DNA of 64,000 bases from Rhodospirillaceae bacterium. Lineage in GTDB: Bacteria; Pseudomonadota; Alphaproteobacteria; GCA-2731375. Location of the stretch: positions 1 through 64,000 of the forward strand of contig JABJKS010000089.1 of NCBI GenBank assembly GCA_018660265.1, given 5' to 3'. The translations under genes and the position numbers were made by a program. Positions 35,712-45,694 of this stretch are shown one piece after another; within the stretch, counting starts at the first letter, position 1; every line of letters starts with the position of its first letter. Under the pieces are notes generated by a model. That model was not told where the DNA came from, searched no databases, and saw only the letters and a list, made by a program, of their open reading frames with translations.

Positions 35712-37092
35712 GACAATATATCAGCCCGATTTATCCGACCGGCCCGGACCGAAATACCGCGCCATCGCCCAGGCAATTGCCGAGGACATCGCGTCGGGAC
35801 GTCTGACACCTGGCACCCGCCTGCCCCCCCACCGGGATCTGGCCTGGCGTTTGGGCGTGACGGTCGGCACGATCAGCCGCGCCTATGGGGAAGCCGCGCG
35901 CCTGAATTTGGTTGATGGCGAGGTGGGGCGCGGCACCTATGTGCAGGACCCCGCCGACAGTGGCCCAACCAGCCTGATGGAACCTCACCCCCACTTGATC
36001 GAAATGACCCAGAACAGCCCGGCCCTGGGCCCTCATGGGGCGGCTCTTGGCGATAGTCTGCGTAGTTTGGCGGCAGCCAGGAACGGCAATGCTCTGTTGG
36101 GTTACAATTCGGAAATTGGCCCCCTGGCCCATCGTCAGGCGGGGGCACAATGGCTGTCACGGGTGGGTCTGAATGTCAGCGCTGACGATGTCATAATCGT
36201 GGGCGGTGCCCAATCGGCGCTGTTGTCGACCCTGCAATCTTTCTCTCATGCCGGTGATCCGGTGCTGTTGGAGGCGCTGACCTACAGCCAATTGATCGAC
36301 GGAGTGCATTTCACCCAACGTCGCGGCGTTGCCGTGGCGCTGGATGACGAAGGCATAACGCCTGACGCCCTGGATGCTGCCTGCACCGCTTCGGGGGCAA
36401 AGCTGTTATTCCTGGTGCCGACCCTGCAAAATCCTACCAACGGGGTGATGTCCCTGGCCCGGCGTCAGGCAATTGTTGACGTTGCCCGTCGTCACGATCT
36501 GTTGATCGTCGAAGATGATGTCTATGGCTACCTGATCAAGGATCGCCCGGCACCCATCGCCAGCCTGGCACCGGAGCGGACGATCTACATCACATCAGCC
36601 TCGAAAAGCCTGGCGCCGGGCTTGCGCGTGGCCTGGGTCACCGCCCCGCGTCATCATCTTTCCCGCCTGGCGGAGGCTGTCCGCATTACCACCGTCACCC
36701 AGCCCGCCCTGACCGGAGCCGTTGTCTCGCAATGGATTGAAGATGGTCGCGCGGAAGACCTGTTGCTATGGCAGCGCCAGGAAACTGCGGCCCGGTACGA
36801 GATTGCGGCAAAATATCTCGACGGCATGGATTGGCGCGGCCATGCAGCGGCCTTTCATGTGCTGTTGCATCTGCCACCACCCTGGCAGGCCGATGATTTC
36901 GCCGCCCGCGCGCGCCAAATCGGCATCACCGTGTCGCCTTTGACACCATTTGCCGTTCAGGCGAATGATGCCGCCCAGGCCATACGCATCACTTTGAGCC
37001 AAAGCCCCGACCGCGCCACTTTGGAGCGCGCCCTGAGCACCTTGCGTGATTTGTGGGCGCGCGGCCCCAATCGGCCCCGCGCGATTATCTAA
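35710..37092 (+). CDS. MocR-type regulator (GntR DNA-binding domain fused to aminotransferase domain)
   Basis: 460 residues from MTIYQPDLSDRPGPKYR; ATGs at 35587 and 35668 lead only into non-family sequence. A GntR winged helix (ASGRLTPGTRLPPHRDLAWRLGVTVGTISRAYGEA, about 20-75) is followed by a class I aminotransferase fold with the PLP-binding SASKSLAPGLRVAW (Lys299) and NPTNGVMSL. Such proteins sense PLP, GABA or other amines and control neighbouring metabolic genes. Spaced direct repeats lie just upstream. Its targets could include the divergent DUF1127 and PhzF genes. Confidence 0.88.
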   Translation: MTIYQPDLSDRPGPKYRAIAQAIAEDIASGRLTPGTRLPPHRDLAWRLGVTVGTISRAYGEAARLNLVDGEVGRGTYVQDPADSGPTSLMEPHPHLIEMTQNSPALGPHGAALGDSLRSLAAARNGNALLGYNSEIGPLAHRQAGAQWLSRVGLNVSADDVIIVGGAQSALLSTLQSFSHAGDPVLLEALTYSQLIDGVHFTQRRGVAVALDDEGITPDALDAACTASGAKLLFLVPTLQNPTNGVMSLARRQAIVDVARRHDLLIVEDDVYGYLIKDRPAPIASLAPERTIYITSASKSLAPGLRVAWVTAPRHHLSRLAEAVRITTVTQPALTGAVVSQWIEDGRAEDLLLWQRQETAARYEIAAKYLDGMDWRGHAAAFHVLLHLPPPWQADDFAARARQIGITVSPLTPFAVQANDAAQAIRITLSQSPDRATLERALSTLRDLWARGPNRPRAII

Positions 37093-38055
37093 CTATTCAA
37101 TGACGATCTGAGCGTTCCGCACACCGGTGGCCATGACCTGTTGCAAAATCTTGTCAGCCGCTTCCACCGAGCTCAAGGGCCCCAGGCGGACGCGAAACAT
37201 TTCCTGCCCTTTGATGAAGACATTGGTGATCTCTGACGAGCCCACAAAATAGAGCCGGGCCCGCAGCTTGGAGGCGTTCTCCGCCAAGGCAAAAGCGCCG
37301 GCCTGAATAAATATACTTGCCGGTGCCACAGGTTGCTGGACGACCTGAGCCGGGGCCAGAGGCGCCGTCCCAATAGGGGCCGCGTTGGCTATCCGTACTG
37401 TCCCGTTGTTGCCCGTCGGTTGGGCACCTGCCTGTTTAGTGCCTGGTGGCGGGGCCAGGGTTTGCGTCGTCACATCGCCACGGGGCAAAGCAGGCAACGC
37501 GGTTTTCTGTTCCACGGGCGTTACCGCTTTTTTCGCAATAACCAAGGGCTTGCCCTGATCCAGGATCGCCACCCGCACCTTGGCCGTACCTTGTTTTTGG
37601 AAGCCTAATAACTGCGCCGCCCGGCGGGAGACATCAATGATGCGGCCATTGACGAACGGCCCCCGATCGTTGACTTTCAGAACAAGCGATCTGCCATTAT
37701 CCAGATTGGTCACCCGCACCCGCACCGGCATGGGCAGGGTTTTGTGCGCCGCCGTCAGGGCATTCATGTCGTAAATTTCGCCATTCGCCGTACGCCGACC
37801 ATGGAATTTCTCGCCATACCACGAGGCGATACCAGTCTTGTTATAATCCCCATTCTCGGCTGGGTAATACCATACGCCTTTGACTTGATACGGTTTGCCG
37901 ACCTTATAGACACCGGCGCTCGCACTTGGCTTTTCCGCCGTGGCCCGTTGCATCTGTTTTGCCACATGCAGGGCCAATTGCCCCTCGGCACAGGCCGCCA
38001 GAAGACAAACCAATAATGGCCAAAGCAGAAGTTTAAAAAGACCGCGCAAAGACAT
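37093..38055 (-). CDS. rlpA: RlpA-like septal lytic transglycosylase with SPOR domain
   Basis: 320 residues from MSLRGLFKLLLWPL; its ATG overlaps the stop of the upstream mltB-like gene (TAATG). Lipobox LLAAC near residue 22. The double-psi beta-barrel domain shows GIASWYGEKFHGRRTANGEIYDMN, KTLPMPVRVRVTNLDNG and VNDRGPFVNGRIIDVSRRAA, the RlpA signature. A proline- and alanine-rich linker leads to a C-terminal SPOR domain (FIQAGAFALAENASKLRARL, VRLGPLSSVEAADKIL) for denuded septal peptidoglycan. It acts at cell division on the outer-membrane side. Two murein-cleaving enzymes are therefore in one operon. Confidence 0.92.
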   Translation of the reverse strand: MSLRGLFKLLLWPLLVCLLAACAEGQLALHVAKQMQRATAEKPSASAGVYKVGKPYQVKGVWYYPAENGDYNKTGIASWYGEKFHGRRTANGEIYDMNALTAAHKTLPMPVRVRVTNLDNGRSLVLKVNDRGPFVNGRIIDVSRRAAQLLGFQKQGTAKVRVAILDQGKPLVIAKKAVTPVEQKTALPALPRGDVTTQTLAPPPGTKQAGAQPTGNNGTVRIANAAPIGTAPLAPAQVVQQPVAPASIFIQAGAFALAENASKLRARLYFVGSSEITNVFIKGQEMFRVRLGPLSSVEAADKILQQVMATGVRNAQIVIE

Positions 38056-39035
38056 TACCGACCGCCAATGCCGTCCGAGAGCAGCCCCACGGCCAGAGCG
38101 AAATAGGTGGATCGGTTCCATAACAATACGGTGCGGTAATTGTTGTAGACCATATAGGCGGGCGACATCTTACCCTTTTCCGGCAACACAATAGAGGCAG
38201 TCAGCTGCCGCTCAGGCAAATCACTGCCATCAACATTGCGAACGCCCATAGCCTGCCAACCGCCGATGGCTTTCTTGACCTTCAGATTGGCCATCGCAGG
38301 ATCGAAATTGGCGGGTAATTTGACCTCCCGGCCCCAGGTCTGGTCGTCCCGCCAGCCGGATTTCGCCAGATAGTTGGCGGCGGAGGCAAAAACGTCTGAC
38401 CGTGTGGTCCAAATATCCCGCCGCCCATCACCATCATAATCAAGGGCATGGGCCAGGAATGACGACGGCATGAATTGACATTGCCCCATCGCCCCGGCCC
38501 AAGAGCCAACCATGGCCTGGGGCGTAATATGCCCCTCGTTCAGGATACGCAGGGCATTGTGCAATTCCTTGCGGAAATAGGCGCTGCGCCGACCATCAAA
38601 GGCCAGTGTGGCCAACGCCGGCACAACCTTGAAACCACCTGTAACGCGGCCAAAGTCCGTTTCAATGCCCCATAGAGCGACAATAAAGCGCGGCTGTACG
38701 CCGATCTTTTTGCCGATCTTCTCCAACAATTCGCGGTTCTCGGCCAACTTGCGGCGGCCTTTTTTGATGCGGGACATGGGCACGACCCGGTCACGGTACT
38801 GGGTATAGGTCAGGGTGAACTCAGGCTGTTTGCGGTCCAGCTCCACCACCCGGGGGATCAGGGAAATCCCGTTCAGGGCCCCATCAAGGGTGGCGGTTGT
38901 TATGCCGCGCCCCTGGGCCTCCGCCCGAAGCTCCCGCAACCATGTACCAAAGTCCCCAGTCTCAGCTGCTGCAACCGGCAGCGCAAAGAAAACCAGGGCG
39001 GAAACAAACACCGCAAATCGAGCCAGGATCAGCAC
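38055..39035 (-). CDS. MltB-family lytic murein transglycosylase
   Basis: 326 residues with a Sec signal peptide (hydrophobic 4-24, ending VAAAE). The transglycosylase domain has the catalytic Glu in LWGIETDFG, GSWAGAMGQCQFMPSSFLAHALDYDGDGRRDIW and ASAANYLAKSGW, all MltB (GH103) hallmarks. It cleaves glycan strands of peptidoglycan to 1,6-anhydro products. No lipobox was seen, so it is probably soluble in the periplasm. It is coupled by overlapping stop and start to the RlpA gene. Confidence 0.9.
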   Translation of the reverse strand: MLILARFAVFVSALVFFALPVAAAETGDFGTWLRELRAEAQGRGITTATLDGALNGISLIPRVVELDRKQPEFTLTYTQYRDRVVPMSRIKKGRRKLAENRELLEKIGKKIGVQPRFIVALWGIETDFGRVTGGFKVVPALATLAFDGRRSAYFRKELHNALRILNEGHITPQAMVGSWAGAMGQCQFMPSSFLAHALDYDGDGRRDIWTTRSDVFASAANYLAKSGWRDDQTWGREVKLPANFDPAMANLKVKKAIGGWQAMGVRNVDGSDLPERQLTASIVLPEKGKMSPAYMVYNNYRTVLLWNRSTYFALAVGLLSDGIGGR

Positions 39036-39141
39036 AAAAACCCCCTATATCAAAGACATCAGAACAACAGCAGAAAGTCGTTCCATGGCACAGCTTTTGC
39101 CATAGCGGCGCGGTTACGGCAAGTTGCCGCAGCCGCGCCAT

Positions 39142-40269
39142 TCAGGCACCGCTACCCTTTTCAGCAGCAGCGGCAAAGTCATCGATGCCAATGGCGCCAC
39201 GCCAGCTATCGGTTGCTGCTGCTTTCTCGTCCTCCAGGGGGATACCGGTCGAATCGGCGACCCGGTCGATGGCATTGAACAACGCTGCCACCCCCGCCGT
39301 ATCCGTCAACGCCGCGCCGCCCATTGTTTCGGCAATGGCCGTTCGCGCCGCCGACAATTCGCCTGGATCATCGCCCAACACCGCGTTGGCAAAGCGTGTC
39401 AACATGGCCCCGTTCGGCACACCACCGTCATTGCCGGCATCATCCCCCGTCATGATCGAAAGGTCATAATCACCAGCGTCATCTTTGTTGCTCGCACGGA
39501 GCAGCTGCCCATGGCTGGTGGTTCAGTAAACACACTGGTTAAGGGCCGAAATACGCCCCGCCACCAGCTCTATCTGCGCATGATTGATGGCGCGGTATTC
39601 ATTGTCGAAATCCCGCATCGCCTGGGGTGGCAGATATTGAGCAACCACCAGATCGAAAAAACCTTTGACCGAAGCCGGCACCAGGCTCATGGCCTGATAA
39701 ATATGCGCCGCTGTGGGCCGACCGGCATACAGATCTTCATCCACGGTACCGATGGCACCTGCTGGTGGCAGGGTATGGACCCAGGCCAGCTCCCGGCTGG
39801 CGGCAACGGGCCGCAGCCGCGTCGGCTCTCCCGGTTGGGGGGCAGGCAAGGGCCAGGGGTCCAGCCCCAGACCTTTGGTGAAGGTATCAATGGCGACCAT
39901 ATTGGCAATGACGCCCACGGTCTCCACATAGCGTTCCTCAACCATGCCCTGGTCAACCAGGCCTTGGAACCAGGATCGGCTCAACCGGCCCGGGTCGGTA
40001 CGGATACGATGAATTTGTTCCACCTCCAACGGGGACAATTGGCCCAAATGGTCGTGTTCACCCTGCACGGCTTCGGGGGATAGAGCCTCCTTGCGGGCGG
40101 CGCATAATTTGCAATCCTGGGCGTTTCGCGCCTCTGCCGCCACGGCGAGGCGTTCGGCCCCCGTCAACCAGGTGCCGGGCTGGCCCAACCTTTCCCATGT
40201 CCGCACCTGGGCTGCGGCGACATCGTCGCGCACCGGCCAGGGCAGATCTTGATAGCTGATTTCAGTCAT
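39142..40269 (-). CDS. AhpD-like alkylhydroperoxidase-related selenoprotein (TGA = Sec at residue 249)
   Basis: I read one 375-residue protein through an in-frame TGA (39523-39525). Before it is a 248-residue frame, after it a 126-codon frame with no other stop. The junction reads NQCVY-[TGA]-TTSHGQLLR. In AhpD the active centre is Glu, 12 residues, Cys, 3 residues, Cys, 4 residues, His; here Glu234, Cys246, TGA249 and His253 fit exactly, so TGA sits at the second redox cysteine (CxxU). A SECIS-like hairpin is 24 nt downstream. A separate CxxC (Cys53, Cys56) occurs in the N-terminal half, so two carboxymuconolactone-decarboxylase-type domains are likely. I recall a family named alkylhydroperoxidase-related (seleno)protein. 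No sel genes are visible here; nonsense mutation is the alternative. Confidence 0.85.
39489..39503 (-). promoter_or_regulatory. Candidate bacterial SECIS hairpin
   Basis: On the minus strand TGCTC and GAGCA (39503-39499 and 39493-39489) form a 5-bp stem closed by the loop CGTGC. Exactly 24 nt separate the TGA from the loop, and a G is in the second loop position. This agrees with what I recall of bacterial SECIS rules: loop 16-37 nt after the UGA and a G among the first two loop bases. Confidence 0.6.
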
Positions 40270-40368
40270 CTGCTTTCCAGTTCAGTTTCGTTTACTGCAT
40301 ACTATACTTGCATTCCCGCGCTGGCGGGTGAACTCTATATGCGTTCAAAATATTGGGAGGACTATAAA

Positions 40369-40872
40369 ATGACACTTGTTCTGAGCAGCCAAAGCTTCAA
40401 CGACGGCGACTATCTTGGCAATGACCATGTTCTATCGGAAGCCTTTGGCTTCGGCTGCGCGGGCGGCAACCAATCGCCACAGCTATCCTGGTCCGGCGCA
40501 CCGGAAGGCACGAAAAGTTTCGCCCTGTCCTGCTTTGACCCGGACGCACCAACAGGCAGCGGTTTCTGGCACTGGGTGGCGGTGAATATCCCCGCCAACG
40601 TGACCGAACTAGCTCTCGGGGCCGGCACTAACGGTGGGGGCGGCGGCATGCCCGATGGCAGCTTGCAAACCCGCACGGACTTCGGCGCACCGGGCTATGG
40701 CGGCCCCTGTCCGCCTGAAGGCGATCATCCCCACCGCTATCTGTTCACCCTGCATGCGGTGGGAGAGGAAGCCTTGCCGGTAGAAGCCGATACCTCCGCA
40801 GCCGTGGTCGGCTTCATGCTGCATTTCAACACCATCGAAAAAGCGGCGCTGATGGGGCTTTACAAGCGCTAA
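40369..40872 (+). CDS. YbhB/YbcL family PEBP (Raf kinase inhibitor-like) protein
   Basis: 167 residues from MTLVLSSQSFNDGDYL, with GGGAGG about 9 bases upstream; upstream ATGs give only non-family sequence. Phosphatidylethanolamine-binding-protein fold: NQSPQLSWSGAPEGTKSFALSCFDPDAPTGSGFWHWVAVNIP and GPCPPEGDHPHRYLFTLHAV contain the DPDxP and GxxxPxxGxHxY motifs. No signal peptide, so it is probably cytoplasmic like YbhB. The bacterial role is not well defined. It is convergent with the dialkylglycine decarboxylase gene, separated by a large inverted repeat. Confidence 0.9.
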   Translation: MTLVLSSQSFNDGDYLGNDHVLSEAFGFGCAGGNQSPQLSWSGAPEGTKSFALSCFDPDAPTGSGFWHWVAVNIPANVTELALGAGTNGGGGGMPDGSLQTRTDFGAPGYGGPCPPEGDHPHRYLFTLHAVGEEALPVEADTSAAVVGFMLHFNTIEKAALMGLYKR

Positions 40873-40876
40873 AAAT

Positions 40877-40895
40877 TTTCCGCATAAAGCGGAAA
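40877..40895. terminator. Small hairpin beside inverted repeat copy 2
   Basis: TTTCCGC-ATAAA-GCGGAAA: a perfect 7-bp stem, 4 bp after the PEBP stop. Read on the minus strand it is followed by AAAATTTTT, so it has the form of an intrinsic terminator for transcripts coming from the decarboxylase side. Confidence 0.55.
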
Positions 40896-40904
40896 TGCCA
40901 AGCC

Positions 40905-40969
40905 GCCCACGCCCCCTCCCGGCCACCCACGGGATTATCCTCAATGGGTGGCCGGGAGGGGGCGTGGGC
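40905..40969. repeat. Large perfect inverted repeat between convergent genes (copy 2)
   Basis: Arms 40905-40929 and 40945-40969 are perfect 25-bp complements with a 15-base loop, giving a very stable GC-rich hairpin on either strand. The inner part (CCACCCAC...AATGGGTGG) is shared with the repeat at 15779-15860, while the outer arms differ but remain complementary. Both copies lie between convergent gene ends and both are flanked at about 9 bp by a small hairpin. A bidirectional terminator or dispersed palindromic element is likely. Confidence 0.85.
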
Positions 40970-40987
40970 TGGTCCAGCTATCAGACG

Positions 40988-42852
<1,865 letters not shown>

Positions 42853-42861
42853 GAAGCCCTC

Positions 42862-43269
42862 TTACAACAGATCGCGTAACATGGCGACCAAGGGACGGTC
42901 AGCGGGGGGCATGGGCAGATCACCCATGCGCATGGGCCGCAACCATTGGATCGCCTGGCCCTCGACACCCCGTGGCGTGCCCTGCCAGACCCGACAGATG
43001 AACAAAGGCATCAACAGATGAAAGTCTTCATAGGCATGAGAGGCAAAGGTGAAGGGCGCCAGGCAGGCCTGGGTCACATCGATCTCCAACTCCTCCCGCA
43101 GCTCCCGTATCAGGGATTGCTCCAACCCCTCGCCCGGTTCAACCTTGCCACCGGGAAATTCCCACAGACCGGCCATGGCCTTACCCTCTGGCCGCTGTTG
43201 CACCAACACACGGCCATCGATATCCACCAAGGCGGCGGCGACGACCAAAAGCATGGGGGCGTTTGCCAT
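42862..43269 (-). CDS. mutT: MutT/Nudix (8-oxo-dGTP) pyrophosphohydrolase
   Basis: 135 residues. The full Nudix box is present, from GGKVEPGEG to RELREEL, following the preceding GLWEFP segment typical of MutT. It hydrolyses oxidised nucleoside triphosphates such as 8-oxo-dGTP to protect replication fidelity. Its start overlaps the argJ stop by one base (TGATG), a coupled arrangement that is common in Rhodospirillales. Confidence 0.9.
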   Translation of the reverse strand: MANAPMLLVVAAALVDIDGRVLVQQRPEGKAMAGLWEFPGGKVEPGEGLEQSLIRELREELEIDVTQACLAPFTFASHAYEDFHLLMPLFICRVWQGTPRGVEGQAIQWLRPMRMGDLPMPPADRPLVAMLRDLL

Positions 43270-44519
43270 CAGGAGCGATAGTCGGCGTTGATCGCGATGT
43301 AGCCGTGGGTCAAATCGCAGGTCCAGACCCTTGCTTTGCCCCGGCCCACGCCCACATCGACGGCAATGTCGATAAACGGCCCTTTCATATGGGGGACGAC
43401 CTGTGCTTCGCGATAATCGGGATGGGGATGGCCAGCCTCCGCTATTACCACGCCGCCAATGGTAATGGATAATTGGTCACGATCAGCCTTTTCCCCGGCC
43501 CGGCCCACAGCCATGATAATCCGCCCCCAGTTGGCGTCCTCACCGGCAATGGCGGTTTTAACCAAAGGAGAATTGGCGATGGTCATAGCGATCTGCCGGG
43601 CTGCCTTGGCTGACGCCGCCCCCGTTACATCGATGGTGATGAATTTTGAGGCCCCCTCGCCATCGCCAACGATTTGTTTCGCCAGATCCTGACAGACTGA
43701 CAACAGGGCGGCCTTGAAAGATGCCAGACGCTTGTCTTTGGCATCTGTAACCTTGCCATGCGTCGGCCCTTGACCGGTCGCCGCCAACAATACGGTATCG
43801 GAAGTTGAAGTATCACCATCCACCGTAATGCAGTTATAAGACTGCCCCACCGCCCAGCGTAGCAGATCATCGAGCACACTACCGGGCAGCTTCGCGTCCG
43901 TGAACAGGAAGCTCAACATCGTCGCCATATCGGGTGCGATCATTCCGCTGCCCTTGGCGATGCCGGCAATAGTGATCACCTTGCCATCGATCTCCGCCGT
44001 CGCTGAGGCGCCTTTGGGGAAGGTATCCGTGGTGCAGATAGCCTTCGCCGCCTGGTGCCACCCACCGTCTTTCAATTTGCCGTGCAGATCCGGTACGGCG
44101 CGCACCAATTTGTCCACCGACAGGGTTTCGCCAATGACGCCGGTGGAGGCGACCATGACCTCGCCCGGCTTGCAGCCCACCGCATCGGCGACTGCTTTGG
44201 CGGTTGCGGCCACATCATCGAGGCCCTGACGACCGGTGAAGACGTTGGCATTGCCCGCGTTGATGACCACGGCGCGGGCTTTACCCCTGGCGATATGCTT
44301 GCGGCACCACAGCACCGGCGCGCCTGGCATGGTGGAACGTGTGAAGACCCCGGCGATGGTGCTTCCAGGTGCCAGTTCCATCAACGTCAAATCCGCGCGC
44401 TTGCGATACCGCTCGCCAGCCGCCTTGGCCCCAAGGCGCAAACCGGCGATGGTGGGCAAAGTTGGAAACCGGGCCGGTGCAAAGGGCGAAACGGCAGGCG
44501 AAGTAGCCTTCTTGGCCAT
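43269..44519 (-). CDS. argJ: Glutamate N-acetyltransferase / amino-acid acetyltransferase
   Basis: 416 residues. ArgJ makes N-acetylglutamate from glutamate, using N-acetylornithine or acetyl-CoA as donor, in arginine biosynthesis. The self-cleavage site is DMATMLSFLFTDA, where the Thr becomes the N-terminal nucleophile of the beta chain; GSTIAGVFTRSTMPGAPV, NAGNANVFTG and SYNCITVDGDTSTSDT are hallmark segments. The C-terminus (THGYIAINADYRS) is complete. It is preceded by the parvulin gene (20 bp) and followed by mutT. Confidence 0.96.
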   Translation of the reverse strand: MAKKATSPAVSPFAPARFPTLPTIAGLRLGAKAAGERYRKRADLTLMELAPGSTIAGVFTRSTMPGAPVLWCRKHIARGKARAVVINAGNANVFTGRQGLDDVAATAKAVADAVGCKPGEVMVASTGVIGETLSVDKLVRAVPDLHGKLKDGGWHQAAKAICTTDTFPKGASATAEIDGKVITIAGIAKGSGMIAPDMATMLSFLFTDAKLPGSVLDDLLRWAVGQSYNCITVDGDTSTSDTVLLAATGQGPTHGKVTDAKDKRLASFKAALLSVCQDLAKQIVGDGEGASKFITIDVTGAASAKAARQIAMTIANSPLVKTAIAGEDANWGRIIMAVGRAGEKADRDQLSITIGGVVIAEAGHPHPDYREAQVVPHMKGPFIDIAVDVGVGRGKARVWTCDLTHGYIAINADYRS

Positions 44520-44539
44520 GATCGGTCCTTTACCCAGCG

Positions 44540-45448
44540 CTATTTGGTCCGTGGACCCAGGGTCGGCACCTGGCCCGGCGTACCATCGAGCTTAAACACC
44601 TCGATCTTTGCCTCATTGGACAGGTCCGCCAGCACGCGCTCGGCGACGGCCTGGGACATGGCCTGACGGATGGCCGGCGCGCGCTCGGCAAAAGTCGGCC
44701 CGGCGCTCTTCCGCCGGTCGATGACCTTGATCACATGCCAGCCAAAACCGGTTTTCACCGGGGCCGAGACGTCCCCAACCTTCATGGCAAAGGCTGTATT
44801 GGCGAATTCAGGCACCATCTTGTCCTTGGTAAAATAACCCAGATCGCCGCCCTTGGTGCCGCTGGGACCCTTCGATTTCTCTTTCGCCAGGGCCGCGAAA
44901 TCACCGCCCTTATCCAGGGCGGCGACAAGGGCGTCCGCCTCTTCCTGGGTTTCCACCAGGATATGGCTGGCACGTACTTCTTCAGGACCGCCCTGAGCGC
45001 CCTTTTCCGCATCATAAGCGCTTTTCAGAGCCTCCGGTGTGGCAATGGCATTGATTTTTCGGGTCAGATAGACCTGCTCCATTATGCGTTCACGGGCCAG
45101 GTCCAATTGGGTGACAACTTGCGGATCTTTGGCCAGATTGTCAGCTCTCGCGGCCAACAGCACCAAACGCCGTTCTATCAGTTGCTGAACCAGGGGATCA
45201 TAGACTTTATCAATTGCCAGGCCGCGATATTGTTGCGGCAGATACTGATGGGCCAAACGCACATCCCGGAACAAAATCTTGCTGCCCTTGACCACGGCGA
45301 CGACCTGATCATCGGGAATAGTGATAGGTGCAGCAGCACCTTGCTTCAGCTTTTCGCCAGAGCTCTGCGCCAGGGCTGGCGAGGTCTGCATTAAAGCTAT
45401 GGTCGCCATCGCGGCCAGCACGAGGGGTGCGAAAGAAATTTTTCTCAT
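44540..45448 (-). CDS. Exported parvulin-type peptidyl-prolyl isomerase
   Basis: 302 residues with a Sec signal peptide (hydrophobic 7-27, ending ALAQSS). After an N-terminal SurA-like helical part comes the parvulin domain: VRASHILVETQEEADALV, KGGDLGYFTKDKMVPEFANTAFAMKVGDVSAPVKTGFGWHVIKV. It catalyses prolyl isomerisation and chaperones exported proteins in the periplasm. It is the first gene of the argJ-mutT operon and diverges from secA across 246 bp, a functional link to protein export. Confidence 0.9.
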   Translation of the reverse strand: MRKISFAPLVLAAMATIALMQTSPALAQSSGEKLKQGAAAPITIPDDQVVAVVKGSKILFRDVRLAHQYLPQQYRGLAIDKVYDPLVQQLIERRLVLLAARADNLAKDPQVVTQLDLARERIMEQVYLTRKINAIATPEALKSAYDAEKGAQGGPEEVRASHILVETQEEADALVAALDKGGDFAALAKEKSKGPSGTKGGDLGYFTKDKMVPEFANTAFAMKVGDVSAPVKTGFGWHVIKVIDRRKSAGPTFAERAPAIRQAMSQAVAERVLADLSNEAKIEVFKLDGTPGQVPTLGPRTK

Positions 45449-45694
45449 AGTTAAGGAGTTTCCTATTTCCTGTTAGTTGGCGGAACGGAACCTGTTCCAT
45501 ACCTTGAACACTTGGCGCGTAATATCGATTATTGGCTGCCTGCACACAAGACGTTAAGAGGTTATCTCACATATTCTTGTATGGTTGGGTTTCATGCCTA
45601 CGTTGACAGGGGGGCGGGTGGCCCTTATGTCTCTTTGGTTGCGCGGCAATTTGCCGGATTTGTTGTCTAAATTGTATTTTTTTGGGAATTTTTA
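45449..45694. promoter_or_regulatory. Divergent control region between parvulin and secA
   Basis: 246 bp without a gene. It must hold promoters for both directions. Visible structure: a GGAAC-CT-GTTCC palindrome (45487-45498), a G-rich run GGGGGGCGGGTGGCCC (45609-45624), and a near-perfect palindrome CGGCAA-T-TTGCCG (45644-45656) about 40 bases upstream of the secA ATG, probably a leader hairpin. No clear -35/-10 pair stood out. Confidence 0.4.

Noticed and set aside
39142-39453. Independent 103-residue gene
   Set aside because: It is in phase with the AhpD-like frame before the TGA, and the codons between the TGA and this ATG encode the AhpD motif TTSHGQLLR, so it is the C-terminal part of one selenoprotein.
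45487-45498. LexA-type operator near the parvulin/secA promoter region
   Set aside because: GGAAC-CT-GTTCC is a palindrome but does not have the GTTC-N7-GTTC direct-repeat form of alphaproteobacterial LexA sites.
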